From Coriaria nepalensis (taxonomy: Eukaryota > Streptophyta > Magnoliopsida > Cucurbitales > Coriariaceae), in NCBI GenBank assembly GCA_027186245.1, contig CP114498.1, positions 3,293,501 to 3,357,500 of the forward strand: 64,000 bases of DNA. The letters are read 5' to 3'. Of this stretch, positions 45,754 through 59,300 are shown piece by piece. A program made the translations under genes and the position numbers. A model generated the notes under the pieces. It had not been told where the DNA came from. It saw only the letters and a list, made by a program, of their open reading frames with translations, and did no database searches. How positions within the stretch are numbered: the first letter of the stretch is position 1; the number at the start of each line of letters is the position of its first letter.

Positions 45754-47403
45754 TGTTGGGCGTGATACTCTGAAAGCATGTGATTAGTATTATTTTGTGA
45801 AATGAATAAAAATGATATTTTTCAATATAATTGTTGTGAATGTATTATTATTGAATAATGTGTATAAATAACAGAAAATTCTAAATTTATTTATGTGACT
45901 ATAATATTATATTGCTACGAGATGATTAAGATTATAGATAATGAATTAAATTATCCGTAATATATTAAAATATAAAATCTTTATTTAATGATTGCTGGTA
46001 CGATCCGCACCATCCGCTAGTATTGTGAATATAGGGGATTTAGATCCGAATCACTGATGTAGATAGACATCTTAAGACATGACCCGATATGAATTAATTC
46101 TTTATTAAAATACTATTTTCCATAAAAAAAAATTTATTAATATCAATAGATGATCATATGCAGATCAATCTGAATCCTAAGTGGTCATGAACTTCTATTG
46201 ATGTCAACTAGATCTTTTGATTCATTTGTCATACTTTGTTTGTAAAATAGGCTAAAAACTTTTGTTTTGGAGATTCATTTGGATAAATGGCTGAGAACGT
46301 GATTTACAGATATGAAATTCAAACCTTCTTCATATAAGACTGTATATTGATTCCCTTAAGGATTAATTCTGGAACTGAATAGTTTTGATCTCAAACTTGT
46401 AATTAAGTTATAAATTGATCATTCACTAGTGGATTAATGGTAGTTAAGGATAAAGAGATAATTAGAAGGGTAAAATGGTAATTTTGATCATCTCTAATTA
46501 TGAATCAATTTTTAGAGGATTAGATTGCATGTAATGATAATATTAATAGACTACTAGAGATTGCTCAGTAATAAATTTTATAATTGCAAGAGTGTAATCG
46601 CATATTTTTAGTGAAATAATATTAGAATTAATAAATTAGATTTATTAGATTAAATAGTTCAATTAATAATCTAATTTATTGGAACTTGGAATTATACGTT
46701 CAAGGTGCTCAGGTTGCCTCTATAAAACACTATATAGGGTAAGAATGACAATAATTAAAAAAATGACTTATTTATAAGAAAATAGTTTTCCGGGCCAAAA
46801 TTATAATTATGAGATAATTAATGTTAATTAATTAATTAAAAATGTATTTTAAATGATGAATTTCTAAATTTATATATTAAATAATAATATATTTGATTTT
46901 AAATTAAATATTTTATATATAATATTAAATTGATATGAGATATTAATTTAATATTAAGATCAGGTAAGTCAAATTTAAATTAGTTTAAAAAACTAATTAA
47001 AATTTCAAATAAGATCTGATTTGATGTAAAATAAATGAGATCTATTTTAAATAAGATTTTAAAAGGTTTGATTAAATCAAATATATCATTAAAAATATAA
47101 TATGATTTGAAATAGATAAGACTCTATTTTAAATCAGATTTGAAAAGTTTTGATCATATCAAAGATATTATCTAATGATTATATTGTCATTTAATATATG
47201 ATTGAGTCATCAATTTAATTAATTTAAAATATTTAAATTAAATTGAAAACATAATGGAACTCTATAATATATATTGTTCTAATTATTTCATGATGTAAAA
47301 AATAGAGAGGCGTTTTCACAAAAAGAAAAAGAGAGAAAACATTGTCATCTCTATAGGACCAATAATCATTTCCGCTGTGAAATTTTAAACTCGTTTTCCT
47401 ACA
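45754..47403 (+). mobile_element. Putative 5' LTR (about 1.65 kb) of a further element
   Basis: Begins TGTTGGGCG at 45754 and ends CCTACA at 47403, matching the usual TG...CA ends with short inverted repeats, and is followed at once by a primer-binding site. Very AT-rich interior. No second copy of the LTR was found in the window, so the length is an inference from the ends only. Confidence 0.45.
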
Positions 47404-47420
47404 ATTGGTATCAGAGTGGT
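47404..47420 (+). other. Retroelement primer-binding site (tRNA-iMet type)
   Basis: ATTGGTATCAGAGTGG directly follows the putative LTR end. TGGTATCAGAG is the standard complement to the 3' end of initiator tRNA-Met in plant LTR elements. Confidence 0.75.
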
Positions 47421-47689
47421 CTTTATATATATATATATATGTATAGATTAATCATTATGTGAGATTCTTGCATTATCATATATATGCCATATGTATGTTG
47501 AATTGATATTTATATTTTTGGAGTGTATAGTTGATATAATAGATCGTTAATTAATTTTAGGTAATGAATTTCTTCAATTTTCTTTCTCTAGATTTTGTGT
47601 AAGCCGATTTGTGGCATAAGATCTTTTGTATAATTTTTTTTGTTGTAAAATTTTGCATGATAATAAGGAAGAAGAAAACATGAGGTGGG
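47421..47689. other. Untranslated leader-like sequence after the primer-binding site
   Basis: Starts with a (TA)n run at about 47427-47440 and stays AT-rich until the GC-rich block. No coding. Confidence 0.35.
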
Positions 47690-47965
47690 TTCACATGCGA
47701 CAATGAATGGAAACCGGGGGAAGCACTGCTGCAAGCAGCATGCCACGGGATCTGTCCCATGGCGCCTCTGCATGCAGCAGTCGCGAGACTGTCCCGCCGC
47801 ACCGCTATATGCAGCAGTTGCGGGACTATCCCACGACGCCACTTCAAGCAACAGCCGGCACACCAGTAGTGGGATAGTCCCGTGGCACAAGCCTGCTGAT
47901 CGAACCAGCGGCTGTTCCAAGCTGCTACTGCATGTGGCTAACCCTAAGAGTTTCACGGGCTTCGG
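47690..47965. repeat. GC-rich imperfect tandem repeat (about 37-43 bp units) inside the LTR element
   Basis: About four units share GCAGCAG followed by GGGACTGTCCC-like palindromes and GGCGCC/CGCC cores, for example GCATGCAGCAGTCGCGAGAC and ATGCAGCAGTTGCGGGACTA. Open frames on both strands here are by-products of the composition. It is a sharp island in AT-rich DNA. Confidence 0.65.
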
Positions 47966-49898
47966 CCCATGATGCTAAAACATATCAGGTTATGAGTTTG
48001 GCCCGTGTCCTACATGTTTATGTGATTTATTTAGTGAAATTAATTACATAAATGGATTCAGTCTTAAGGAGTTAAACTTAATAATCATACCTTATAAAGT
48101 CAAACATTTACGTCTGGACTTTAATAACCAATTTTATTAAAAAGAGTTTTAATGAAATTTTATAAACACTTAAGTCTATTAGTTATAAATTATATTCACC
48201 CATTAAGATTAGGACATATTAAGATATAAATTAAAAGGATTTGATTGAACTTAGATCCAATAAAATTGATATTTATAATTAATAAGATTATATTCATTAA
48301 TCGTTAAGGTACTTACTTGTTGACCTTCAAATTCCTCATCCTCAGATTGCATTTCTTCATTGTGACAATTAAACATCACATTGCTTCAAATCCATTTTTT
48401 CATGACCGAATGAAGCACATTGAACTGGACAACTATTTAAATCGCGAAAAGTTTCGAGGAAGTAATAAAACAACTCATATTTTAACCACAAATCAAATTC
48501 CCAATTTGTCCAAGATGAATGTCGACAGTGTCTACACTTCCTCTTGTGCGTGGGGGAGGGGAGAGGAGGGGGCATGGCCATTGCCATTGATGCTCGTAGA
48601 AAAATAAAAAAGCTCCAAATCCCCAACTCAACGATGTGATCCATCTATAATGATCGCAAAATTAGATTTAAATCAAACAATATTGATTGTGTATTGAAAC
48701 AAGAGAAAGAATGGGTAAAAACGGCTTAGCATCATCATACATGCCCAAATGAAATGAAACGTTTCATTAAAGGAGATGTATACGTCAACGTTAAGTTTGT
48801 TATACATTCATTTATTCCTTCACAAATGAAACAATATTAACCGTACTTTTCCCTTTGTATATCAGCATTATATGATTGTAGAAAAGCAAGGGCCCTCTGT
48901 GTCCACAGGCTTCAAAACTAGTTTTTTTAAAAAAATATATATTTTTAATAGATATGATTTAATATAATATATTTTAATTTTTAATAATTACAAAAAAATA
49001 CACTTAAAAATTTTAAAATATATTTTCAATTTTGTTTCCCAATTTCTTGCCATTGCCTTCTGTTGCTGTCGGAAAAAAGAAATTGAGCATCGAGCTCCAT
49101 CAATAATAGTGCTGCTCTTTTTTAGAATTATTTTTGAATTTTTAGAATTATTTCTTATAATTATTAAAAATTAATTAAAAAATAAAAATCTAACATAATT
49201 TAACATAATTGTCTATTTCCTTAAATCACGACACGTAATCAAAATGCATTTCAAAACAGGAAACATATTTCAAAATATTTATCCAAATAAGCCCCCAATG
49301 AATCAATATTCAGAAAGTTTCATTTTGATGCCTTCAATTTCTTACTTTATTGTTCCATACAAATATACCTAGTATTGAGTTAGGTTAATAGTCTAGGATC
49401 CATTAAAAAAAAGTTAAGGTCTATTATAATTTAAATTTGAATTTTTTGTATTTATTATAATTATAAAAATTATAAATATTTATTATAATTTATATTTAAT
49501 TTTTCAGCATTCGTTATAGTTATAAAATATTTCAAATGTTCGGTTATAATTTGCGTAACATTTTGGATGTTTATCACAGTTTTCCTTTTCTTAAGATTCT
49601 TTTTCTTTTTTCTTGAAAAACGACGTGTAGCCCGTAGCATTCACATCTAGGCAACGACATGTAGGTAAAGTTTAAAACAAATAGCAAGTCGTATAATTAT
49701 ATATATCCGATGTAGTTGAAAGAACAATATGCTGCTATTCTAGATAAGTAGAGCACTAAATTTTGCTGATATCGCTCCTCACCACACTTTCCCTCTCTTT
49801 CTCTAGACCAATCAGAAAGAAGCCACGGATTTTCTCTCCTATTTTCCCTCCGGCCAAACAATATATTGAGTACTGAAAAGTTACAAACGAAGCGAAAC
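47966..49898. other. AT-rich intergenic region upstream of the HSP20-like gene
   Basis: The left part may still belong to the LTR element, but no polymerase or 3' LTR was found. A CT-rich leader-like section lies at about 49780-49860. No gene recognised. Confidence 0.4.
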
Positions 49899-50297
49899 AT
49901 GGCTATAGCAAACGACGTCGTCGCGTCGTCGGCTTTGGTGAAGCTCCGGCGACTCCCGCACGTGTTCTCCAAGATGCTCGTGCTTCCTATCCGGTCAGAA
50001 GCCGACGTTTCGGTCCAAGAAACCTCTGATTCTTTCATTTTTCACGCGGGAACTGGCGCCGATAATCGTGTGACTGAGGAGGTTAGAGCGCGAATGATAC
50101 AGATCATTCCTGGAGTGGTGAAGATTGTGATCGTTGTTGGGAAGGACGGTGGTGATCAATATCTTGAGGATGATGCTGTTGAGATGGAGCTTGATTTATG
50201 GAGATTTCGACTTCCAGCCTCGTCGAGACCGGAGATGACGAGCGCGAGGTTTATCGGCGGACAGTTAGTCGTTACGGTGCCAAAAGTTGTAGATTAG
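49899..50297 (+). CDS. HSP20-like (alpha-crystallin-type) small protein
   Basis: A single exon of 132 residues. The start is the first ATG (49899, MAIANDVVAS); the frame is open 33 bases further up but without an ATG. The C-terminal half ends in FRLPASSRPEMTSARFIGGQ then LVVTVPKVVD, the pattern of the last strands of the alpha-crystallin domain (a GxLxVxVPK-type end). The N-terminal half (MLVLPIRSEADVSVQETSDS) is not a typical sHSP arm, and no C-terminal IxI motif follows, so this is a divergent HSP20-like chaperone-fold protein rather than a classical heat-shock protein. The coding region is GC-richer than its surroundings. Function not known. Confidence 0.65.
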   Translation: MAIANDVVASSALVKLRRLPHVFSKMLVLPIRSEADVSVQETSDSFIFHAGTGADNRVTEEVRARMIQIIPGVVKIVIVVGKDGGDQYLEDDAVEMELDLWRFRLPASSRPEMTSARFIGGQLVVTVPKVVD

Positions 50298-50499
50298 ATT
50301 GAGAGGACGTGAAAGGAGAAGATGCCCAGACTGAATAGTTAGGATGATGCTTGATTACTTGAAGCAGAGTAGATTGATCTCGTTTCTAGTTTGTGAGTTT
50401 GTTCTTCCTCATTCAAATACCAGACGTTAGTTAATAATTCGTCGTTTCCAAATTTGACTTGTGGTATATGGGGGCCAAAAACGAATCTTGTTAACTAAC

Positions 50500-50573
50500 T
50501 GGCGTCGCCCGGACTCGAACCGGAGACCTTCAGTGTGTTAGACTGACGTGATAACCAACTACACCACGACACC
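50500..50573 (-). tRNA. tRNA-Val (anticodon AAC)
   Basis: On the minus strand: acceptor GGTGTCG (50573-50567) pairs with CGACGCC (50507-50501, one G-U), with discriminator A at 50500. The D-arm region is GTGTAGTTGGTTATCAC, the anticodon loop CTAACAC gives AAC, and the T-arm is CCGGTTCGAGTCCGG. No intron. A T5 run (AAAAA on the plus strand, about 50477-50481) lies downstream as a Pol III terminator, and a CAA motif upstream. Confidence 0.97.
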
Positions 50574-51229
50574 ATTGTTATAATTTTTCTCTAATTTATA
50601 GTGACCATAGAAACATGTTTTTCTTAATTAATGATCGGATGAGTAGAAGAATCACCAGGGTTTATATAGTATATATAGTGTGACAATATTGTAAACTTTA
50701 GGTGAATTCATCACCAAATAAAGCGACGCTGTTTCAATCACTGAGTGGACCAAGAATTTGATGGTCAAGGCTAGGGGTGTGCAGCAAGAACCAAGAAATG
50801 TGTTCTAGGCATCTTGTTTGATCAAGAAATTGTTCTACTTCTTGTTGAGCTGGAGACAGAAGCGTATTAAAAAACTACCAAGCATCTTTGTTCAAGATAT
50901 ATGAACCTAAAAATGTACGTCTTGCCATGTTTTTTTCTTGGTTGAATTCAATCTTTCGCAGAAAAATGTGTGCAATACACGAATATTCTACGGGTCCAGT
51001 TCGGTTTGATGCTAGTTCAATGCTTTAACTCCAGTTCGGGTCTAAAATCTAGTAAGATAGATGCTTCAACAAAATAAGCTTTCATTATATACATTCTCAA
51101 TCTCACAAAAAAATAAGCAAAATACAAAGGAAAAATAATAATAATAATAATGCAGAAGATAACAAGAAGATCAATGTAATAATAATAACACACGTGAATG
51201 AAATGAAATGCAAGAATCAAGATCCCACC
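50574..51229. other. Intergenic spacer
   Basis: GGCTAGGGGTGTGCAGC near 50768 looks like a hAT-type element end (TAGGGGTGTGCA), but a partner end was not found. No gene. Confidence 0.4.
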
Positions 51230-54200
51230 CCTTATTCAAACACCATTAACCCACCAACGATAGGAAATCTTCCCATCACTAATATCACCACATTCATTTC
51301 GGAAAAACTGTATCAAAACAACTGTCCAACCTAGTCCGATCAAATGGAGTCCATTCTCACTGCTGCCACCGTTCAAGGCCACATTGACGGCACCATCTCA
51401 CCAACGCCTATATCAGATAAGAACAATCCAAATACAGATTATCTATTTTGGCAAAAGAATGACAAATTTGTATGTAGTTGTATCAATGCAACTCTTACCT
51501 CGAACATTGCTCAACAGATTTGGACCTCCATTGCCACTCTCTTCCATAAACAATCCCTTGCCCGGAAATCAGAACTTCGCAGTCCACTTCAAACCATCAC
51601 CCAAGGCTCCCTCACTCTCATAGCTTTTCTCACAAAAATAAAGCAAATCACATATCAACTTGAAGCCATCCAAGACCCAATAGGAGACACCAACCGGATT
51701 TTGACCATTTTACCACCACCATTGAGAACCTACCCGTTACTCCCACTTTCTCTCAACTCCGATCCAAACTACTGGTTCATGAACAACGCCTCATTCGCGC
51801 TCATTCCCGGACCGTTCTGCCGCCACTATCAGCCATGGCAGCCGGCTTCTTTGCTCCTCCATCACCAACGAGCTTCTTCTCCTCCAACCAACAAGCCTCC
51901 TTCACCAGCAGAGCACGTGGCTCCTTTCGCAGCGGCCGCAACTCCAGTGGCGGAGGACGCTTCTCCCATGGCAGTCGCGGCAACTTTAACGGCGCCTCCT
52001 TCACCAACCACGGAAACAATGGCAGATCCACACACTTAACGGCGCCACACACTTAATGCAATAGTTTTCCCATGGCCTCCCGCCTCCGCAGCACCCGGCC
52101 CCTTTCTCTCCTTTTCACGTGGGTCAATAAGGTAAGGTTCCTCACTCTTCCTCTAGATTTGATATGGGGTACATGGGCCAGCTAGGTTCTTTCCTAAACC
52201 CATCTTCAACCTCTAATTTTGGGCTAGCCCTCTCACAACCTGGGCCTAACTTGTCTCTCTCCCATTAGCAAGCCCACACCACCTCTGGTCCCATTACCAA
52301 CATTATCCATGTTGGTTCCACTACTTTAAAAACCTCTTTTTGTCCCTTTTTTCTTAATTAAGTTCTCCTTTTTGTCCAGAAATTTACTTTCCATTAGTTA
52401 GCTTACTAAAAATAATTCATGCCTTATTGAGTTCTCAACTTTCCATTTTATTACGAAGGATCTCAAGTCTAAGGTTTTTCTCCTCTCTGGTCTAGCTCTA
52501 GACAATCTCTTCTACCTTTCGAAAGCTCTTGTCTTATCTCGTGTTTCCACTTCCCTTTAGCATCGTCGTCTAGGTCATCCCTCCTTCGTCGTTTTTAGTC
52601 AAATACGGTTACCATCCCATATTTATTTTCTAATTTTATTCATTTAAACAAATTCTGTGACAATTGTTACCCAAGCAAAGAGTTCTCGTCTTCCTTTCTC
52701 TCTTCGTTCAACTTATAGTATTGTTCCCTTATTTTTAATTCATTGTGACATTCAGATTCTTTATTATATTCATTAATAATTATAGTCGTTTCACTTGGCT
52801 TTATCCCCTTAAAAATAAATCAAATGCTCTCTCTTGCTTCTAACACTTCAAATCACATGTTGAAAACTATTTCTCCACCTTCATCAAGGTCTTTCGGTGT
52901 AATGGTGCTTTTGAACTTACAAAAGGCTCATTTTAATCGTTTCTTGTCTCTTATGGTATCACCTATCATATCTCTTGCGCTCACACCCCCCAACAAAATA
53001 GTGTTTTCGAAAGGAAAAATCGCCACCTCTCTAAAATAGCTATATCTTTTCTCCTCTCTTCTAATGCTCCAAAATCACTTTGGTTTGATGCTTTTTTTTT
53101 CTGCCTCCTACATCATAAACAAACTTCCCTCTCCCCTTCTCTCCCACAAATCTCTGTTTAAAATCATTTTTTGTCAAACACTCGACTACACTCTTCTTCA
53201 TGTTTTTTGGTGCAAATGCTTTCCTTTCTTAGGCTCCACCATCTTGATAAGCTCATTCCTAAGTCTATTTCTTGTGTTTTCATTGGATACTCTCCCAATC
53301 ACAAATGCTTCAAATGTCTTGACCCACTCACTTTTAAAATCTATATATCTTGTCATGTTCAATTTGATGAAATATCTTTCCCATTGTCTCTGTCTTCTGT
53401 AGCATCCAATTTTGGCCCCTTACCTCCCTCTATTCCAGCCCACTTTCTCATTCCCTTCGGCCCACTTTTCTTCAACCCATCTCTTTCTCTTTTCACCCCT
53501 AAACATGTTCCCTCTCTCATGACCCAAAACCCATCTACCCACAGCCCACATTCCCTCACCTTATCCCTCATTCCTTCCAGCCCAATTTCTACCTCATTCG
53601 GCCCATCTCCCTCATCACACACCCAACCCATCATAAACCTACTCCCTCACCCTCTTTTCCCTAACCCCTCCTATATCTCTTCTTCAGATCCTACACCTTC
53701 ACAACCCTCTTCTCCTACCTCTCATCAACATCCCATGATAACCCGAGCACAATCTCATTATCTCTGCCCCAAATCCTACCCGGATCACTTCATCTTCTCC
53801 TCTATCACCTCTACTCCCAACTTCGAACCTACAACCTTTGTCGTTGAAAATCGTTATTTGGTCTAGCGATAGGCTATGGCAAATGAGCTTTGTGATCTTC
53901 ACTCAAATACGACATGAGTCCTTGCTGATCTGCTACCTCACGCCAACCTCATGATAAATGGGTGTACCGTATCAAGCGTCACCCGGATGGCTCCATTCTT
54001 CGCTTCAAAGCCCTATTAGCCGCTAAAGGTTATCATCAATCGAAAGGTCTCAACTACTCCGACACTTTTAGTCTGGTAATCAAACCGACCACTATTCGAG
54101 TTGTTCTTTCTATTGCTGTCTCTAATGGCTGGGTTGTCCACTAAATCGATGTTGATAATGCATTTCTCCACAGTACCTTAGAAAAAGAGGTATATATGTC

Positions 54201-55480
54201 TCAACCTCCTGGTTTTACTAATCAACATTTTTCGGCTCCCTATGGCTTGAAATAAGCCCCAATAGCATAATTTCATTGCCTGACACATAGATTGCTTGAA
54301 CTCGATTTTCTTGGCTCTCGATCAGACTTTTTTTTATTCATTCTTAAGCAAGGTGCAAAATTTTGCTATACTCTAATTTATGTTGATGATATTCTACTCA
54401 CCGAGAACAATTCTGTCACTGTTATGAATCTTATCACTGATCTTAATACCACATTTTGTCTCAGAGATTTGGGTTTTTACGGTTTTTCCTTGGAATAGAG
54501 GTGATGCCCATAGCCTCCAGCCTTCTATTTGACTCAAACCGGTTATATTTTCGCCCTTCTCAAAAGCACCGGTTTATCTAAAGTGAAGCCACTGCCCACT
54601 CCCGCCATTACTGGTCAGCAATTATCCACCTTATTTGGTGATCCAATACCCGATTTATCTCTCTATCGTAGCGTCGTAGGTGCTATAATATGCCACTTTG
54701 ACATACCATAGCATCCAATTTTTCGTTAACAAAGTGGCACAATTTCTCCATTCCTTGTCGATGTGCATTGGACGGATGTTAAGCGAATTCTTTGCTATCT
54801 AAAAGGTAGGGCTCCCCACGGTCTTCACATTACTAAGTCTCCCTCTCGTACTCTGGAAGCCTTTTCCGACGCTAATTGGGCCGGCTTCCCAGATGACCAA
54901 AAATCCACTACTAGGTTTTGCATATTCCTCTATCAAAATCTTCTCAGTTAGGTCTCAAAGAAACAACAAACAATTGCTCAATCAAGCATATAATTTGAGA
55001 ATCGTGTGGTTGCTCTTGCAGCAGCAGAACTTCGTTAGCTTACCTTTCTCCTTGTCGAACTTCATATTCCTATTGCCAATATCCCCACTCTATGGTGTGA
55101 CAATGTAGAGGCCACATACCTTGTTGTAAATCTAGTATTCCATGCTCGTACCAAGTACATTGATATCGATGTTCACTTTGTTCGTGAATTGGTCTCTAAA
55201 CGCTTTCTTGTTGTCCGTCATCTATCCAGTATTGAATAAGTTGTTGCTCACTTACTAAAAATCTGTCACGTCTGAGATTTCAGTTTCTTAGGTCCAAGCA
55301 CAACGTGACTTCCCCGGTTTCACTTGAGGAATGATGAAAGGTTAGGTTTTTGTAACCCTAACCTAAACCTCTATATATACATGAGGTTATTGTAATTTAT
55401 AATGCACAATATACATAAATTTCTTTACAATTCTTTCATGTTTCGATCGATTTCTCTTAAAAAGCGACGGATCATTTCGA
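51230..55480 (+). mobile_element. Degenerate Ty1/Copia element (gag to RNase H and 3' LTR start)
   Basis: Gag (51230-52060) contains NIAQQIWTSIATLFHKQSLA and SRARGSFRSGRNSSGGGRFS. Pieces of protease and integrase follow (52400-53400), then a Ser/Pro-rich spacer ending HPMITRAQSHYLCPKSYPD (about 53720-53790). Reverse transcriptase is split: MYRIKRHPDGSILRFKALLA (53962 on), IDVDNAFLHSTLEKEVYMSQ (about 54145-54205) and YTLIYVDDILLTENNS (about 54370-54415). RNase H: TLEAFSDANWAGFPDDQKST (54853 on) to about 55240. GAGGAATGATGAAAGG near 55328 looks like a polypurine tract and LTR start, with CTATATATACAT at 55370. Several frameshifts and stops; no 5' LTR was found. Confidence 0.85.
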
Positions 55481-56325
55481 TAGTTTTTTTTTCTTCCAAG
55501 AAATCAGATCATATTTTAATTTTCCTAATATTAATTTTTTATTTTTTAAGAAATTAACTCAAATACATGTAAACGGTTGCGACATTTTAATTGGTTGGCT
55601 ATCATAGGCTTAATACTAACTGTGACATATTTTAATGGTGCTATGTTGTCACCGACGTAGCGCCATCACTCCTCCTTCATCTGGATACCTAGGTATTTAG
55701 GAATGAAAAAATTAAGAGCTATCTAGGTATAAAATTTATAGATGATAAAATTAAGGAAAGACGTTTAACATAATTTGATCATGCAGAGGAGACCGAACAC
55801 GTCTCCAATTCGACAAAGTTTAGATTGGCAGGTAAGTGGAAGACGTAGACAGATGGGTAAGCCTTGAAAATGTTGATGAGAATAGTAAATGAAGATATTC
55901 TAGATCTTGAATTATATGATAATATGTGAAAACATCGAATAACTTAGAGAACCTATAACCTTGTAACTAACCTCGAAAATAATATGAAGAGACTAAGAGG
56001 ATTATGATGATAATAAACTAGTATGGGAGAAAAATATAAATAATAAAAAAACAATTATATGGGTTAAAAAATCTCATTTGAACTATATAAGAATTAAAAT
56101 ATTATAAGTTAGAAAGAATTTATATAAATCACTAGAACTAAAAAATGAATTTACTTATTTAAATTTTACCAAATACCTTTTCTACTTATAATTATTTTCA
56201 GCACTTTTTTTTTTAATAACAAAACACTCTTCTTACTTAAAAATATCTAAATTCTAAGCACATTTTAAGCACTAAGCTATTTATATTTATAAATATAATT
56301 TTTTAAACACTCCCAAAGTGACAAG
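55481..56325. other. Intergenic region downstream of the CPS gene, with a possible LINE trace
   Basis: About 55770-55960 resembles the decayed C-terminal region of plant LINE ORF2 (a MQRRPNTSPIRQ... and SGRRRQMGKP-like pattern), but it is short and heavily broken. The rest (56000-56325) is AT-rich 3' UTR-type sequence of the CPS gene. Confidence 0.35.
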
Positions 56326-59300
56326 TCAATACACTCGTTCAAACAGCACTTGAGCTATGTGGTTATAAACAGTCCCAGGATCACAGAAAGCTGAATAGTA
56401 ATAAGTTTTTGCAACGGTCAGAAAAGTTTGTTTGATTTCAGAATATCTGTCTTCTTCATCGTGATCTGTACCCTTTTCCAACACCAATTGCACTAGTTCT
56501 TGCATGTTTGATTCTATCTCTGGAGTTGTCGTCATCCCATCACCAGTTTTCTTCTTGCTTCTCCATTTGTCTTGCACCTGTTAATAAAGCATATACTTCA
56601 GTTAGTCGACTAGTTACTCATCCGAATGAAAATACACTTCTTTAAGTTTTATACCTTGTTCTTTTGGAAATGACCAAGTTGATAGCAAACTTGGTTTGTG
56701 AGATGGGAAAGTCGTTGATAGCGAGGATTGGCCATCTCTTCTGAAATGGGTCGGCCTGCAGTTAGATTGATTGTCTGCACTAATAACTCTGCTTCCTCTT
56801 TCAGCTTGTCTCCATCTTCTTCCCACTTGAGCAGCCATTTTTCCCACTACACGTGTAACAATATCAGACAACAAAATCTACAACATTTGTAACATTGATT
56901 AACGTCGTAATCTATCAACTTATTGGGTGTACATGGTTGACTAAGCGTACCGCGTTTCGCAAATCATGGGTGATGTCTTCACCGTTCAACACGAGTGTGT
57001 CCAATGAAAAACGGGTCAAGGTTCGAAGCAAGGTTCCGACTAATCCTGCAGCGCCGTCTGTATTTTTCCCATTGGATGACCTACAATAGATACCAACTAT
57101 GATGTGTCAAATGTCAATTACTATGCTTTTTTACATCTAACTTTGAAGTTCAGTGTAAAATGTAGCATGTACCATCCATTTATATTCATATAGTGTCCTG
57201 TGCTAGTAGTAGAAGTTGCAGTTGTAGAGTTTATAAATTGATGGACAAAGGCTCTTCTTTTTTCAGAACTAGTATTGTCCTTGAAATAAGAGGCTATTGT
57301 CTCAACCAAAGCACTGGTTTTTGTCCAAGCAAGCCTCTCTTTGGTTCGTTCGGGTTCGAACATGGAAGCTGCTGCGCGAAAATAAGCTAAGAGAAGGCTT
57401 CTTCTGCTCAATCCACACTCTCGTAGTTTACATTCTGTATACCACCTACATATAGATAAATACAGAATCTTGTATATGCATATTAGCATGTATTAGTTGT
57501 TCTATGTCTTTTGTTTGGGTTTGAGTTGAACATACTTTTGAATGTCGACCCATTCAATCTGATGCAATGCTTGGCAATTGTTATAGTCTAGTTTAGCAAG
57601 CTCGAGGTAGGTGTCATTGTTGACGTAATTCATTCTATAGAGGGTCTTCCCGATCCAAACGTCGCCGTTTCCTCCGTAATGTTCGATGTAAAACCTGCTT
57701 TCAACTCTAGGTAAATTTGCATACCACGGAATCTCTAGTGTGTAACCCACCTGTTAATGAAAAACCACACATGATAATGTCTTAATTAAAGAAACTGTAC
57801 TTATATTTGATGAAATTAATTATATTCAATGATCAGTGAAGATCAGTTTGATGAAATAAACAAGTCATATAGTTTAAGAAACATGGTCGGTACGATTTAC
57901 GAACCTCGCCGGGCAAGTCCTTGGTTATGATCCATTTATCAAGGAGCTGACTAGTATCTTGTTTTTCTCTTAGAAATTTGGATGAAGCCAGTTTAGCATC
58001 CTCTAATATTTTCTCATGGGGAAAGAGCAACTGAGAAGCTCTATAAAGGTTGAACATTCCGGTCATGGCTGGTGTCGATTGCCCCGCAAAACACACAAAT
58101 TCACCATCTTTCTCAAATTGCCGGAAAACATCTATATAAAAGTGTGCAAGCAAATTAATTAAAACCCCTCCAAAATACAAAACCTAACATATATTGAATT
58201 AATACAAAATCAATTAACTCATTCTCGTATACCGGAAGAAACGTTCCGGCCAAACAATCTAAGAATCCGAAATCCCATGGCCGTGTCATCAATATCATGA
58301 ACTTCTGAATTTCTAGCCCAACAAATTCCTCTACTATCCCAGAATCTAAAAAGAAAAGTACATTTAGAAAAAATAACTAGTCCATGTATAAATAAAAATG
58401 ACTTATTAAATGAATGAAAGTATGTATACATATATATACCTGTAAACATAATCTACGCACTCTTCGATCTCGGGCTTAAAGTACCTAGAAATCCCTAGAC
58501 GTTGCAGTCGATCGACAATCCAAATGTGTTCAAACATGTCCACCGGGTACACATTCGGAACTTATCATTATTAGAAAGAATTCATCAGTAGCCTAGTAAT
58601 TAAGTAAATTTCTCCATTCAAGTGATTAATCATACATAATAAGTTAATTGATTAGCTACCTCCACCATTAAACTTCTGGACTATTTGATGCAAGTACGAC
58701 AAGCATTTTTGATCTCTTGTCTGAGAGAAAACAAAGGCAGTGGCTGATGGAGAGAACAAGAAAGAGCCATCTTGAGACTGCAGTTTCAGAAGCTTCACCC
58801 AGTCCAGGCTGTCTGCACTCATTCCTTCCAAGCTATGTAGTAGCGTTGTCGGAACTTGGTGCAAGATTTCCCTTGGTATCCTATGAAACATATACATCAT
58901 AAAATACTTAAATTGTAATATTTTATCTAGACGAGATAGCAATATTATATATATATATATCTAGACGAGATAAAAATTCCGACATATCATGATTGCAAAA
59001 TTTGATAGCAACCCGACAGGCAAATGACGTGATGACAGCAAGAGAAGATCACTAAGATCCAACTACATCGATCACAGGTAAAAAAGCCAAGTTGAAGTGA
59101 TCTTAGGATCAATGATGAAAGATTTTTTCAAGTAAAGTGAGAAATACACATGGAATCAAAATCCGGTAAACGGGGTTTGCTTTTACTGTACAGATAATTT
59201 CTCGGGAGGATCGTATTAATATCATATGAAATAGATTAGTCTATTATATTATAGATTATTATAATAGATTCAGTCTATATAAGAAATTATGCATACATAA

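Noticed and set aside
47557..47972. Three overlapping frames of about 95-122 codons
   Set aside because: They lie on the GC-rich tandem repeat inside an LTR element; repetitive composition explains the openness.
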